From: an uncultured Hyphomicrobiaceae bacterium
Lineage (GTDB): Bacteria > Pseudomonadota > Alphaproteobacteria > Rhizobiales > CAMYJA01
Assembly (NCBI GenBank): GCA_947258705.1
Contig: CAMYJA010000007.1
Location: forward strand, 12,074-76,073
Direction: 5' to 3'
Length of the DNA stretch: 64,000 nt
In this document: positions 45,587 to 54,846 of the stretch, in pieces
Numbering within the stretch: the stretch's first letter is position 1
Layout: each line of letters opens with the position of its first letter
Notes under the pieces: generated by a model
What the model was told of the DNA's origin: nothing
Database searches by the model: none
What the model saw: the letters and a program-made list of their open reading frames with translations, nothing else
Program-made: the position numbers and the translations under genes

Positions 45587-46298
45587 TCTGAAACGCAATC
45601 AATCGCATCCAAATCAGAGGCCCAGGGATGCCGCCAGCCTGGTGATCGTCGATCTCGAGACGCCGGCACACCCACGCGTGCTCATGGGCATGCGGCATCC
45701 GAAGCAGGAATTCATGCCGGGCAAGCTTGTTTTCCCAGGAGGCGGGGTTTTGGCATCGGACAGCCGGCTTCATGTCGCTGACGACCTCAGCCCGGAAGAT
45801 CGCAGGCGGCTGCTTTTCGACATGAAGGGGCGGGCGAGTGCTGCGCGGGCACGCGGTCTGGCACTTGCTGCTATTCGCGAGACTTTTGAGGAAACCGGCG
45901 TTCTGATCGGCCGGACTTGTACCGCTCCTCAAAAAACCCGGTCGCCCGACTGGTGTGGCTATCTCGAGGCCGGCGTTCGGCCCGACCTGAGTTGTATCAA
46001 CTTCGTCGCCCGCGCGATAACGCCGCCGCGCCGGAACAAACGGTTTGACACGCGGTTCTTTCTCGCATCAAGGCGCACGATCGCGCGGACGATCGGAAAA
46101 GGCGACGGTGAATTTGTCGAAACCCGATGGGTAACGCAGGATGAGGCGGCGGCGTATGATCTGCATCCCATGACGCAGACGATCCTGGACGAGGTCATGG
46201 GTCGTATCGACACCGGCAACGGCGCCATTCGCCGCGGCCCCATACCCTATTATTATATGAGAAACGGGCGTTTCAGGCGTGAGGTCATCGCGGCCTGA
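45555..46298 (+). CDS. Nudix hydrolase (NUDT19-like)
   Basis: The protein of about 247 residues has a Nudix box, GLALAAIRETFEETGVLIG, with the REtFEETGvL core. A long loop after LVFPGGGV is typical of the acyl-CoA-diphosphatase-like branch. It would hydrolyse a nucleoside diphosphate linked to another moiety; coenzyme A derivatives are a reasonable guess. I prefer the ATG at 45555, which overlaps DUF983. A longer start at 45534 is possible. The end is followed by a promoter region for the phasin gene. Confidence 0.87.
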   Translation: MPNDHLSRLNSLKRNQSHPNQRPRDAASLVIVDLETPAHPRVLMGMRHPKQEFMPGKLVFPGGGVLASDSRLHVADDLSPEDRRRLLFDMKGRASAARARGLALAAIRETFEETGVLIGRTCTAPQKTRSPDWCGYLEAGVRPDLSCINFVARAITPPRRNKRFDTRFFLASRRTIARTIGKGDGEFVETRWVTQDEAAAYDLHPMTQTILDEVMGRIDTGNGAIRRGPIPYYYMRNGRFRREVIAA

Positions 46299-46333
46299 AG
46301 GGACCGCGCACGCCTATTCCTGTGGATGGGGGC

Positions 46334-46375
46334 TTGACACTCTGCTGCATTGCAAGAGATTATGTTGCAACGCAA
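46334..46375 (+). promoter_or_regulatory. phasin promoter with a PhaR-like operator
   Basis: TTGACA at 46334-46339, an 18-bp spacer and GATTAT (46358-46363) form a sigma70-type promoter. Inside it lies CTGCATTGCA, with a second GTTGCAACGCAA next to it. TGC/GCA dyads of this kind are bound by PhaR, the phasin repressor, in several alphaproteobacteria. The assignment is inferred. Confidence 0.5.
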
Positions 46376-46420
46376 TAGAAAAGTCGATTTCCAGTTCTGG
46401 AGATCGTGAAAGGATATACA

Positions 46421-46750
46421 ATGTTTGGTTCATTCAACGATTTCAACGAATATGGCCAGGAAAGTGTGGACGCCGCACTTCAGAGCCTCAATAGTTTTGA
46501 GCGCGGCTTCATGGCCTTTGCATCGGAGTGGAACAAGTATGCGGAGAATTCGCTGGCGCAGGGCCAGGAAACGGTTGAACGTCTTATGCGGGCGGACTCA
46601 GTCGAATCAGCACTTTCCGCCCAATCCGATTTCGCGCAATCGTCTTATGACGCCTATCTCGGGCACATGAGCCGATTTTCCGGTCTTTATGCGCGGATGG
46701 CCGAGGACACATACAAGCCCGTCAACGAGATCGCGCAGCGTCTGCAGTAA
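46421..46750 (+). CDS. phasin-family protein
   Basis: The 109-residue protein matches the Phasin_2 family: a fully helical, amphipathic chain with ERGFMAFASEWNKYAENSLAQG and FAQSSYDAYLGHMSRFSGLY. Phasins coat polyhydroxyalkanoate granules, but small ones also act as stress chaperones, and no phaC is in the window. The ATG at 46421 has AAAGGA before it. A strong terminator follows, so it is a single-gene transcript. Confidence 0.88.
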   Translation: MFGSFNDFNEYGQESVDAALQSLNSFERGFMAFASEWNKYAENSLAQGQETVERLMRADSVESALSAQSDFAQSSYDAYLGHMSRFSGLYARMAEDTYKPVNEIAQRLQ

Positions 46751-46784
46751 TCGTTCAACGTCTCTTCTTAACAAAATCCTGAAA

Positions 46785-46812
46785 AGGCCCGGCTGCCAAG
46801 CCGGGCTTTTTT
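46785..46812 (+). terminator. Rho-independent terminator of the phasin gene
   Basis: GCCCGGCT pairs with AGCCGGGC around a 4-base loop (GCCA), followed by six T residues. Confidence 0.9.
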
Positions 46813-47183
46813 ATGCCCGTTTATTCGCGGTTCCCCTTAAAAACCCGCGCTGATTTCTATTGAGGCGTTGAATTAAGCGTGTTGATCGCTCATATGTGAC
46901 GAGTATCAATGCTTTGAGTATTGTCCCACTTGTTCCGGTCCCGCTGAGGGACCATACGGTGTCGGGTGAATTTGATTGTAACTTGTTGCGGCTATTGTCG
47001 CCGTGAAGCCAAATTCATCTCAACCGTGTCTGGGACAAAACACATTTATTTGCGCCCCGTGCGCGATCCATTTACAATGATGGATGAAAATAAAATTATT
47101 CGGGGAAGAGCGCTTTCTCAGTTTCTCCCCATTTTAAGGTTAGACGATGGGGGCATGCGCCCCGAGCTAAGGTGCTCGATGTC
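46813..47183. other. clpS upstream region with hairpins
   Basis: About 370 bp without a credible gene. It holds GGTCCC-GCTGA-GGGACC near 46938-46955 and GGGGC-ATGC-GCCCC near 47151-47164, the latter some 20 bases before the clpS start. I cannot say whether they regulate. A 73-residue track ORF here has no ribosome site. Confidence 0.4.
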
Positions 47184-47528
47184 ATGACAGATTGGCGATT
47201 GATGGCGGGCGGTGATCGCAAAGGCGATGAGAAATCAGATACCGGTCTGATCACCAAGACCAGACCGAAAACGAAAAAGCCGAGCCTGTATAAGGTGCTG
47301 CTTCTGAACGACGATTACACGCCCATGGAGTTCGTGATTTTCGTTCTGGAGCAGTTTTTTGGAAAAGGTCACGAAGAAGCAACACGAATTATGCTACATG
47401 TACATCAAAAGGGTGTCGGCATTTGCGGTGTGTTTACATATGAGGTTGCGGAAACCAAAGTCACTCAGGTGATGGACTTTGCCAGGCAACATCAGCACCC
47501 GTTACAATGCACAATGGAAAAGGAGTAA
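47184..47528 (+). CDS. clpS: ClpS adaptor protein
   Basis: The 114-residue protein has the ClpS core: [20 protein letters not shown], then [21 protein letters not shown], and a free N-terminal tail that engages ClpA. ClpS carries N-degron substrates to ClpA. I chose the ATG at 47184. The GTG at 47172 and an internal ATG (MAGGD) are alternatives. It lies 9 bp before clpA on the same strand, the usual operon. Confidence 0.96.
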   Translation: MTDWRLMAGGDRKGDEKSDTGLITKTRPKTKKPSLYKVLLLNDDYTPMEFVIFVLEQFFGKGHEEATRIMLHVHQKGVGICGVFTYEVAETKVTQVMDFARQHQHPLQCTMEKE

Positions 47529-47537
47529 TCTGGGTCC

Positions 47538-50012
47538 GTGCCGTCATTTTCATCCGGTCTTGAAGAATCAATCCGTCGTGCGCTCGATTACGCCAATGAG
47601 CGCAAACATGATTACGCCACGCTTGAGCATTTGCTTTTGTCGCTTATCGACGAGCGGGATGCCGCGGCGGTTCTGCGCGCGTGCGACGTGGACATGGACG
47701 AACTCCGGGCGCGGCTGATCACGCATGTGGATCATGAACTCGAACAGCTGATCGGTGCGGACGATCAGGAGGCGCAACCGACCGCCGCGTTCCAGAGGGT
47801 CGTTCATCGCGCGGTTATTCATGTGCAGTCTTCCGGCCGTGAAGAAGTAACCGGAGCAAATGTACTCGTGGCGATTTTCGCCGAGCGCGAAAGCCACGCG
47901 CTTTATTTTCTGCAAGAACAGGATATGACCCGTTTCGATGCGGTCCAGTATATTTCTCATGGCATATCCAAGCAGTCGAGCCTTTCGGAAACCCGGCCGG
48001 TGCGCGGTATCGAAGACGATGCGGCCACGGTGGAGGGCAATGAGGACGGGCGCGCCGAAGTCGAGGCGCTCAATGCCTATTGCATCAACCTAAATCAAAA
48101 GGCGCGCGACGGCAGGATCGACCCGCTGATCGGCCGCGAAGACGAAATTTCCCGGACCATTCAGATTTTGTGCAGGCGGCAGAAAAACAATCCGCTGTTC
48201 GTCGGCGATCCCGGTGTCGGTAAAACGGCGATTGCGGAAGGGCTCGCGCGCAAGATAACACAGCATGAAGTTCCGGAAGTGCTCGAGGATTGCACGATTT
48301 TCTCTCTCGATATGGGAACGCTGCTTGCCGGCACGCGCTATCGCGGTGATTTCGAGGAGCGGCTGAAGGCCGTTATCAAGGGGATCGAAAAATACGAAGG
48401 CGGCATCCTGTTTATCGATGAAATCCATACGGTGATTGGCGCTGGCGCCACGTCAGGCGGCGCCATGGATGCATCCAACCTGCTCAAGCCCGCTCTGCAG
48501 TCGGGCACATTAAAATGCATCGGCTCGACGACCTATAAGGAATATCGACAGCATTTCGAGAAAGACCGCGCGCTCGTGCGCCGTTTTCAGAAAATCGATG
48601 TCAAGGAGCCGAGCATTGAGGACACCATCAAGATTCTCAATGGCCTCAAGCCCTATTTCGAAAAGTTTCACAAGGTCAAATTCACGGCCAAGGCCTTGAC
48701 GACCGCCGTCGAGCTTTCGGCAAAATACCTGCATGACCGGAAATTACCGGACAAGGCGATTGACGTAATCGATGAAACCGGCGCGTCGCAAATGCTTGTG
48801 CCCGCTTCAAAGCGCAAGAAAACGATCGGTGTGCGCGAGATCGAGGCAACGATCGCGACCATGGCGCGTATTCCGCCCAAGACCATCACCAAGACGGACG
48901 CAGAATTTCTCTCAAGCATCGAGCGCGATCTGGAGCGTGTTGTGTTCGGCCAGGATCAGGCCATCGAGGCCCTGTCATCTGCCATCAAGCTGGCGCGGGC
49001 CGGCCTGCGCGAACCGGAAAAACCCATTGGCTGCTATCTCTTTTCAGGGCCAACCGGCGTCGGCAAAACCGAGGTTGCCAAGCAGCTTGCCTCACTGATG
49101 GGCGTAGAGCTCCTGCGATTCGACATGTCGGAATATATGGAGAAACATACGGTCTCGCGCCTTATCGGCGCGCCCCCGGGATATGTTGGCTTCGACCAGG
49201 GCGGATTGCTGACCGATGGCGTCGATCAGCACCCCCATTGCGTCCTGCTTCTCGACGAAATCGAGAAGGCTCATCCGGATCTGTTCAATATCCTTTTGCA
49301 GGTCATGGATCACGGCAAGCTCACCGACCATAACGGAAAGAGCATCGATTTCCGCAATGTCGTGCTGATCATGACCACGAATGCGGGCGCGGCGGATCTT
49401 GCGCGCGAACCCATCGGATTTAATCGCGGCAAGCGCGAGGGCGACGACACGGAGGCTATTGAAAAACTCTTTACGCCTGAGTTCCGCAACCGGCTCGACT
49501 CGGTCATTCCGTTTGCCAGCCTGTCGCCCGACGTGATTGCCAAGGTGGTCGAGAAGTTCGCCTTCCAGCTCGAAGCGCAGCTTTCCGATCGCGGCGTCGC
49601 GATCGAACTCAGCGAGGAGGCCAATGACTGGCTCGCGAAAAAAGGCTTCGATGAGAAGTTCGGCGCCAGGCCGCTGGCGCGTGTCATTCAGGAATATATC
49701 AAGAAACCTCTGGCGGACGAACTTCTCTTCGGCAAGCTTGACAATGGCGGCACGGTGCGCGTGACCGTCAAGAAAAGCGGTGGTGCGAAGAAGGGCGAAG
49801 GCGAGGAAGTGCTTGATTTCGAATTCATCCCGCCCGCGAAGAAGAAACCTCAGCGAAAGAGGATCGCCAAAACCACCCGCAAGGCCATTGGATCGACCAA
49901 GCGCAAGGCCCTGCCAAAACCCAAGGCCGGGAAAAAGAAACCGGGTCCGAAAGGTCCGAAACGGAGCGGTCCGAACCAGGTTCCCACCGTTCCCCTGTCC
50001 GAGGACGACTAG
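47538..50012 (+). CDS. clpA: ATP-dependent Clp protease ATP-binding subunit ClpA
   Basis: The 824-residue AAA+ unfoldase has the N domain, a first AAA module (Walker A GDPGVGKTAI, Walker B GILFIDEIH) and a second (GPTGVGKTEV, VLLLDEIEKAH). A C-terminal tail of about 70 residues is rich in Lys, Arg and Pro, longer than in enterobacteria but also found in rhizobia. It starts with GTG; GGAG is 12 bases away. ClpP is not in the window. Confidence 0.97.
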   Translation: MPSFSSGLEESIRRALDYANERKHDYATLEHLLLSLIDERDAAAVLRACDVDMDELRARLITHVDHELEQLIGADDQEAQPTAAFQRVVHRAVIHVQSSGREEVTGANVLVAIFAERESHALYFLQEQDMTRFDAVQYISHGISKQSSLSETRPVRGIEDDAATVEGNEDGRAEVEALNAYCINLNQKARDGRIDPLIGREDEISRTIQILCRRQKNNPLFVGDPGVGKTAIAEGLARKITQHEVPEVLEDCTIFSLDMGTLLAGTRYRGDFEERLKAVIKGIEKYEGGILFIDEIHTVIGAGATSGGAMDASNLLKPALQSGTLKCIGSTTYKEYRQHFEKDRALVRRFQKIDVKEPSIEDTIKILNGLKPYFEKFHKVKFTAKALTTAVELSAKYLHDRKLPDKAIDVIDETGASQMLVPASKRKKTIGVREIEATIATMARIPPKTITKTDAEFLSSIERDLERVVFGQDQAIEALSSAIKLARAGLREPEKPIGCYLFSGPTGVGKTEVAKQLASLMGVELLRFDMSEYMEKHTVSRLIGAPPGYVGFDQGGLLTDGVDQHPHCVLLLDEIEKAHPDLFNILLQVMDHGKLTDHNGKSIDFRNVVLIMTTNAGAADLAREPIGFNRGKREGDDTEAIEKLFTPEFRNRLDSVIPFASLSPDVIAKVVEKFAFQLEAQLSDRGVAIELSEEANDWLAKKGFDEKFGARPLARVIQEYIKKPLADELLFGKLDNGGTVRVTVKKSGGAKKGEGEEVLDFEFIPPAKKKPQRKRIAKTTRKAIGSTKRKALPKPKAGKKKPGPKGPKRSGPNQVPTVPLSEDD

Positions 50013-50166
50013 AACCTTGTCGCTCGAGGTTTAAGCTTTGGCGCTTCTGTCAAAAAGATGAATTTGTCTCTCCAGCGAATTCCCGGACCGCGCCGATAAC
50101 CCCCGTAAATCGCCCGGTTTGTTCGGCGTGTTCCACATGGTTCGATCATGCCACCGGTTGTCGCCG

Positions 50167-50595
50167 TCACGCGTCGATTTCCGCTCTGATCCGGGCCGCG
50201 ACGGCTTCAAGGTCCTTTTCATCCGCCATGTTGTCTTCCGAGCCGTGATGTTTCAGCCGCCCGCCTTCTTTACGAGGCAGGATATGGACATGGAGGTGAA
50301 AAACGGTCTGACCTGCGGCGGCTCCGTTGAACTGTTGCAGGATGAAGCCGTCGGCATCCATTGCCTTGACGATTTTCGGCGCCAGTTTGCGCACCGTCGC
50401 CATGAGATGGGCAAGGCTTTCGGCATCGATGTCGAGGATATTTTCAGCCGCCGTCCTGGGCAGGACGAGAGTGTGCCCCGCCGTTCGCGGCATGATGTCG
50501 AGAAAAGCGAAGCTATGATCGTCCTCATAGACCTTGTGGCAGGGCAATTCGCCGGCAATGATTTTCGCAAAAATATTCTGATCGTCATAAGCCAT
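50167..50595 (-). CDS. HIT-family nucleotide-binding hydrolase
   Basis: The 142-residue protein has the HIT signature HLHVHILP with its histidine triad and the N-terminal IFAKIIAGELPCHKVYEDD. It resembles HinT/Hit, which hydrolyse adenosine phosphoramidates. The C-terminal tail is specific to this branch (KDLEAVAARIRAEID). The ATG at 50595 with GGAAAA upstream replaces the track start at 50727, which lies inside the next gene. Confidence 0.94.
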   Translation of the reverse strand: MAYDDQNIFAKIIAGELPCHKVYEDDHSFAFLDIMPRTAGHTLVLPRTAAENILDIDAESLAHLMATVRKLAPKIVKAMDADGFILQQFNGAAAGQTVFHLHVHILPRKEGGRLKHHGSEDNMADEKDLEAVAARIRAEIDA

Positions 50596-50659
50596 TGTGA
50601 TTTTCCATATCGTTTTTAAATACAGTGCAGTTGATGCGAATGGGACGGGCGTTTTTAAA

Positions 50660-51826
50660 TCAAGCCTTTTTGAAAGGCGAGTGAAGATTGAGCTCGGATT
50701 GCTCCATTTCCACATGGCTGCGTTCATGCTCCAGGTAATGGGCGACGGCCCGGCGGAAATCAGGATCTTTAATATAATGCGCGCTCATGGTGGTTTTCGG
50801 CAGATAGCCACGCGCAAGCTTGTGTCCGCCCTGGGCGCCCGCTTCAACATATTTCAGGCCGTGACGGATGGCGTAGTCAATTGCCTGGTAATAGCAGACC
50901 TCGAAATGCAGGCATTTATGGTCTTCCCTGCAGCCCCAATAGCGACCAAAAAGCGTATCCCCGCCGATAAAATTCAAGGCGCCGGCAATATGTTTCCCCT
51001 CTCTTCGGGCCAGGATCAGGAGTACATGTGCGGGCATTGTTTGCGAGATGCTGGAAAAGAAGCTGCGATTGAGATAGGGATCGCCCCATTTGCGCGCGCC
51101 CGTGTCCATGTAAAACGCGAAAAATGCGTCCCAATGCGCTTCGCTTATCTCACCTCCGCTGACGCATTCGATCTCGATATCGTTCGACAGCGCTGTTTTT
51201 CGTTCCTTTTTGACCGCCTTACGTTTCCTCGATGAAAGCTGGTCCAGATAATCGTCGAAAGTGGCATAGCCCTCGTTCCGCCAATGGAATTGCTGATCGG
51301 TACGCAGCAGAAACCCCTGTGCGCCCAACTCGCGCCATTCACCCTCGCTGAGGAAATTTATATGAAAGGACGACGCGCCCGCGCGCTCCGTCAGCTCGAT
51401 TGCGGCACTGACCAGGAGGCGCTGCGCCTTTTCGGCGCCGACTCCAGCGCCGACAAGAAACCGCCGGCCGGTGACCGGCGTGAAGGGTACGGCGCTCAGA
51501 AGTTTCGGATAATAACGGCCGCCGGCGCGGAGATAGGCATCGGCCCAGCCATGATCGAACACGAACTCCCCCTGGCTGTGGGATTTCATATAAACCGGCA
51601 TGCATCCGCGTATGACACCTGTCTCATCCTCGAGGACCAGATGTTGCGGGGCCCAACCGGTCCCCTCACCGACGCAGCCTGTATCTTCGAGCGCTTTCAG
51701 GAATTCGTGCGCGATAAACGGATTGGCCGGCTCGCCCTCGGGATTTGCCAGCGCATTCCAGGCCTCAGGCTTGATTGCGGAAATCTCCTGCTCCAGCCGA
51801 ACAATATATTTGTCGCTATCACCCAT
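50660..51826 (-). CDS. FemAB/GNAT-like protein (DUF482 family)
   Basis: The 388-residue protein matches the FemAB_like (DUF482) family, which has paired GNAT-like domains. Recognisable pieces are NPFIAHEFLKALEDTGCV, VPFTPVTGRRFLVG, FHINFLSEGEW and the late FEVCYYQAIDYAIRHGL and AGAQGGHKLARGY. The family is proposed to add amino acids to peptidoglycan or lipids, but this is not proven. It is probably co-transcribed with the HIT gene 64 bp downstream. The ribosome site is weak. Confidence 0.88.
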   Translation of the reverse strand: MGDSDKYIVRLEQEISAIKPEAWNALANPEGEPANPFIAHEFLKALEDTGCVGEGTGWAPQHLVLEDETGVIRGCMPVYMKSHSQGEFVFDHGWADAYLRAGGRYYPKLLSAVPFTPVTGRRFLVGAGVGAEKAQRLLVSAAIELTERAGASSFHINFLSEGEWRELGAQGFLLRTDQQFHWRNEGYATFDDYLDQLSSRKRKAVKKERKTALSNDIEIECVSGGEISEAHWDAFFAFYMDTGARKWGDPYLNRSFFSSISQTMPAHVLLILARREGKHIAGALNFIGGDTLFGRYWGCREDHKCLHFEVCYYQAIDYAIRHGLKYVEAGAQGGHKLARGYLPKTTMSAHYIKDPDFRRAVAHYLEHERSHVEMEQSELNLHSPFKKA

Positions 51827-51876
51827 TTATCACGCAAACAGCCTGCTTTTTCGAAACGCGTTACCGTTGGAGTTTT

Positions 51877-52662
51877 TCATGCGTGATCATAAACCATGGG
51901 GTCCGCTTGTGGACGCAATTTTTCAAATATCATCGCATCGGCCCACTTTGTCGCCAACGCCTCCTGCGCCTTCGTTCTAACCGTCCATGTGAAGAGCGGG
52001 CGGTCGAAGAATTTACGCGCTATGATTGGCGCCAATCTCGGCAGAGCGCGGATATCATAGGCGATGAAATCGGGCCGCGCGATGACACTGCTCAGGAGGT
52101 GGCGCAAGGCCAGACGCTTGAGCCGGCCCGGTATGGGAACGCCGCGGCGTCCGCCAAGACCGCCCGCGACCAGACCTTTTGGTATCCCGGGCGCCATGTG
52201 GCCGATGGCGCGGACGCTGTTGGGATTAAAGGACATGATCCCGATCGGCCCCTTATAATGCCGCACGGCACGGGCAATGGCGTCCTCGAACGGACCGGCT
52301 CCGCGCCAATCGCTTTTCACCTCGACGAGAAGGGGTGTTTTTCCGTCGACGATTTCAAGCAGTTCGCCAAGCCCCAGAATGCGATCTCCAGTCTCCTGCA
52401 TGGGGATGTTCTTGAGCTCGCTCAACGAATAATCGGCCACATGTCCCTCGCCTTGCGTGAGGCGGTGTAGGCGACGGTCATGAAAGACGACAGGGGCGCC
52501 ATTCCTTGCCGACTGGATATCGACCTCGATGCCGTAGCCGCTCTCGATCGCGGCGCACACGGCCGTTTCGGTGTTTTCGACTATTCCTTTCGACCTGTCA
52601 TGCAGGCCGCGATGGGCGATGGGCCTGATCAAATCGGCTGTGCACGACATGACCGGAGTCAT
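51877..52662 (-). CDS. glycerophosphodiester phosphodiesterase
   Basis: The 261-residue TIM-barrel enzyme has the GDPD motifs IAHRGLHD, ENTETAVCAAIESG, IEVDIQ and VVFHDRRLHRLT. It would release glycerol-3-phosphate from lipid head-group diesters. It has no signal peptide, suggesting a cytoplasmic role like UgpQ. Its ATG overlaps the stop of the upstream RidA gene (ATGA), so they are one operon. Confidence 0.94.
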   Translation of the reverse strand: MTPVMSCTADLIRPIAHRGLHDRSKGIVENTETAVCAAIESGYGIEVDIQSARNGAPVVFHDRRLHRLTQGEGHVADYSLSELKNIPMQETGDRILGLGELLEIVDGKTPLLVEVKSDWRGAGPFEDAIARAVRHYKGPIGIMSFNPNSVRAIGHMAPGIPKGLVAGGLGGRRGVPIPGRLKRLALRHLLSSVIARPDFIAYDIRALPRLAPIIARKFFDRPLFTWTVRTKAQEALATKWADAMIFEKLRPQADPMVYDHA

Positions 52663-53162
52663 TCATCATCGATATAGAACTGGAACAGCGCCTCAATCTC
52701 AACAGCCGCGCCAAACGGCAGGCTTGAAGCGCCCACCGCAATGCGCGTATGCCGTCCGTGTTTGCCCAGCACCTCCGCAATAAGATCAGAGGCACCGTTG
52801 ATGATTTTCGGGTGGTCGGTAAAACTGTTTGTCGAATTGACAAATCCACCAAGGCGAACGCACCGGGTAACCCTGTCGAAATCGCCCAGGGCGCTTTTCA
52901 CCTGGGCGAGAATATTGATGGCGCAGAGGCGTGCCGCGGCAATACCGTCCTCCACATCAATCCCCTGCCCCGGAGCACCCGTTCCCGCAGGCTCCGCCCC
53001 GAGCGTTCCGACATAGACGATTTTGCCGTCTTTCATCGGCAGTTGTCCGGAAATATAGAGATATTCTCCGCACAATTGAAATGGAACATAATTAGCAGCG
53101 GCTGCGGGAGCATCGGGCAAGGTGATGCCCATAGCTTGCAGTTGTGTCTCAATGGCGTCCAT
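52659..53162 (-). CDS. RidA/YjgF-family protein
   Basis: The 167-residue protein fits the RidA fold in a longer branch, with YLYISGQLPMKDGKI, NILAQVKSALGDFDRV and a C-terminal TRIAVGASSLPFGAAVEIEA. The Arg of that last motif binds the carboxylate of imine substrates in RidA enzymes. It probably deaminates reactive enamines or imines. GGGGGAGG lies directly before the ATG. It is the first gene of the pair with GDPD. Confidence 0.92.
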   Translation of the reverse strand: MDAIETQLQAMGITLPDAPAAAANYVPFQLCGEYLYISGQLPMKDGKIVYVGTLGAEPAGTGAPGQGIDVEDGIAAARLCAINILAQVKSALGDFDRVTRCVRLGGFVNSTNSFTDHPKIINGASDLIAEVLGKHGRHTRIAVGASSLPFGAAVEIEALFQFYIDDE

Positions 53163-53366
53163 GACCCCACCTCCCCCTCGTTGAAGTTGTTTGATGCCAT
53201 TATTCTACGGTAAAGCAATGCCTTGCTCAAACCCAAATCATCCCTTAGGGTCTTTGCCACAGAACCCGTCCCAGTGGTCTCTTCAGACCACCAGCCATTG
53301 GTGGTTTTACTCCCCCCGAGATGGGCAAAACCTACATCTGGCTTTCAGGACCTGTTGGAGAACACG

Positions 53367-54245
53367 ATGAGATCAGCCCTGAAACTCACGACACGGACCG
53401 CGTCCGCATTTACCGTATCGGTCCTGTTCTGTACCAATTACACATTGCCGGCAGATGCGCTTACGCCAAGTAAGTCTCCCGAACTTGCTCCACACCGGGC
53501 CGTCTATGAAATGAGTCTGGGTAATGCCGACCGCACCTCGGGCGTTGCCGGTGTCAAGGGGCGGCTGGTGTTCGAATTCAACGGCAATGCATGTGACGGA
53601 TACACGCAGAACATGCGGTTCGTCACCGTGGTGATCGACCAGAAGGGCACATCGACGCTGACAGACCTTAGAAGTTCGAGCTGGGAAGACGGTGCGGGCA
53701 AGCGGTTTCGCTTTAATTCCCATCATTACCGGGACCGCAAGCTCAAGGAGTCGGTCAAGGGCGATGCCGTCCGCTCCGAGCGGGGAACCGAGGTTGAGGT
53801 GGCGCTTTCAAAACCCAAGGCACAAAAATTCAAGTTTTCCGACAATGTGCTCTTTCCCAATCAGCATTCCATTTCTGTCCTGAAACATGCCCTTTCAGGC
53901 GACCGGGTTTTGCAGGCCCGCATTTATGACGGTTCGGACAAGGGTGAGAAAGTTTTCGACACAACGACGATCATCGGAAAATTACAGCTGTCCGGATCGA
54001 AGCAATTACCGAACAGCATCGCAAATCTGGCGCGCCTCAAATCCATGCCGTCATGGCCTATTGCCATCAGCTATTTTGAGATTGGCCAGAGTGCCAGCCG
54101 GGGCGAGGAATTGCCGGTGTATGAACTGGCGTTCCGCATTTATGCCAATGGGGTGAGCAGGAATCTTCTGATTAATTATGGGGATTTCTCAATCCGCGGC
54201 GTATTGAAGGAAATCGAATTCTTCAAAGCGGATGTGTGCGAATAA
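53367..54245 (+). CDS. eipB: cell-envelope integrity protein EipB-like (DUF1849)
   Basis: The 292-residue periplasmic protein has a signal peptide and the DUF1849 beta-spiral fold: APHRAVYEMSL, GVKGRLVFEFNGNACDGYTQ, and a C-terminal FFKADVCE. The two cysteines (in NACDGY and at the very end) match the disulfide pair of Brucella EipB, which keeps the outer membrane intact. The ATG at 53367 has TTGGAG before it; the track start is 48 residues too early. A two-way terminator follows. Confidence 0.92.
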   Translation: MRSALKLTTRTASAFTVSVLFCTNYTLPADALTPSKSPELAPHRAVYEMSLGNADRTSGVAGVKGRLVFEFNGNACDGYTQNMRFVTVVIDQKGTSTLTDLRSSSWEDGAGKRFRFNSHHYRDRKLKESVKGDAVRSERGTEVEVALSKPKAQKFKFSDNVLFPNQHSISVLKHALSGDRVLQARIYDGSDKGEKVFDTTTIIGKLQLSGSKQLPNSIANLARLKSMPSWPIAISYFEIGQSASRGEELPVYELAFRIYANGVSRNLLINYGDFSIRGVLKEIEFFKADVCE

Positions 54246-54256
54246 TTCAAAAAATT

Positions 54257-54284
54257 GAGGAGCAGGCCGTCGAGCCTGCTCCTC
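54257..54284. terminator. bidirectional terminator
   Basis: GAGGAGCAGGC pairs perfectly with GCCTGCTCCTC around six bases. A run of six T residues follows on the minus strand. It serves both the eipB gene and the convergent gene ending at 54310. Confidence 0.85.
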
Positions 54285-54309
54285 TGTCTCATCTTGTTTG
54301 CTATTCAGC

Positions 54310-54846
54310 TTAACGGCGCGCGTATCCGCGGCGAACGATCACACATGAAGCGTGCGGATTACGACCATGGGCCTGGCGGTCATAAAGCCTGTTCTCGCAC
54401 CGGTTCATGGCTTTACGGCAGGCGCGACGTCCATATGCCTTTGCACGGGTCACGGGGATCCGGCGGCCATATCCATGGCGGCGTTTGGCGACGGCGACAC
54501 ATAGTTTGCCAACACCGCGATGGCGGAAGTGGTCACGTCTGCCCGACCAGCGGTTCCTGCGAGAATCGCGCGGCGCAACATAATGGTCGCGATAGCGATA
54601 ATGATTGCGCTGGCTTGCCGCAGCGGCGACCGCAACCGCGCCCAGAGCCCTGACAATTTTCTTGATATTCTTTTTCTTCTTCTTGCGCAGCTTGGGGGCG
54701 CGATGGTTTGCAACCGGTCCGTGATGCTCGACAGCGTTGCGTGCATGCCGCTTGCCTTTATCGAGGCGTTTCGCCGAGGCAATGTCGGCGGTCGCAAACG
54801 AGCCGACCGCTAAAATGGCTGCTGCAAGTCCTAATTTCGAAAACAT
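54310..54846 (-). CDS. secreted, very basic protein of unknown function
   Basis: The 178-residue protein has a signal peptide (MFSKLGLAAAILAVGSFATADIASA), a Lys-rich linker (LRKKKKKNIKKI), a possible second hydrophobic piece (LGAVAVAAAA), and a C-terminal Arg/Tyr/His-rich part with cysteines (KLCVAVAKRR, RRACRKAMNRCENRL, HASCVIVRRG). The last piece resembles a small domain seen in rhizobial hypothetical proteins, but I cannot name it. AAGGAGC precedes the ATG. Confidence 0.75.
   Translation of the reverse strand: MFSKLGLAAAILAVGSFATADIASAKRLDKGKRHARNAVEHHGPVANHRAPKLRKKKKKNIKKIVRALGAVAVAAAASQRNHYRYRDHYVAPRDSRRNRWSGRRDHFRHRGVGKLCVAVAKRRHGYGRRIPVTRAKAYGRRACRKAMNRCENRLYDRQAHGRNPHASCVIVRRGYARR

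Noticed and set aside
46966-47187. 73-residue ORF before clpS
   Set aside because: No ribosome site; it overlaps the clpS start; no family.
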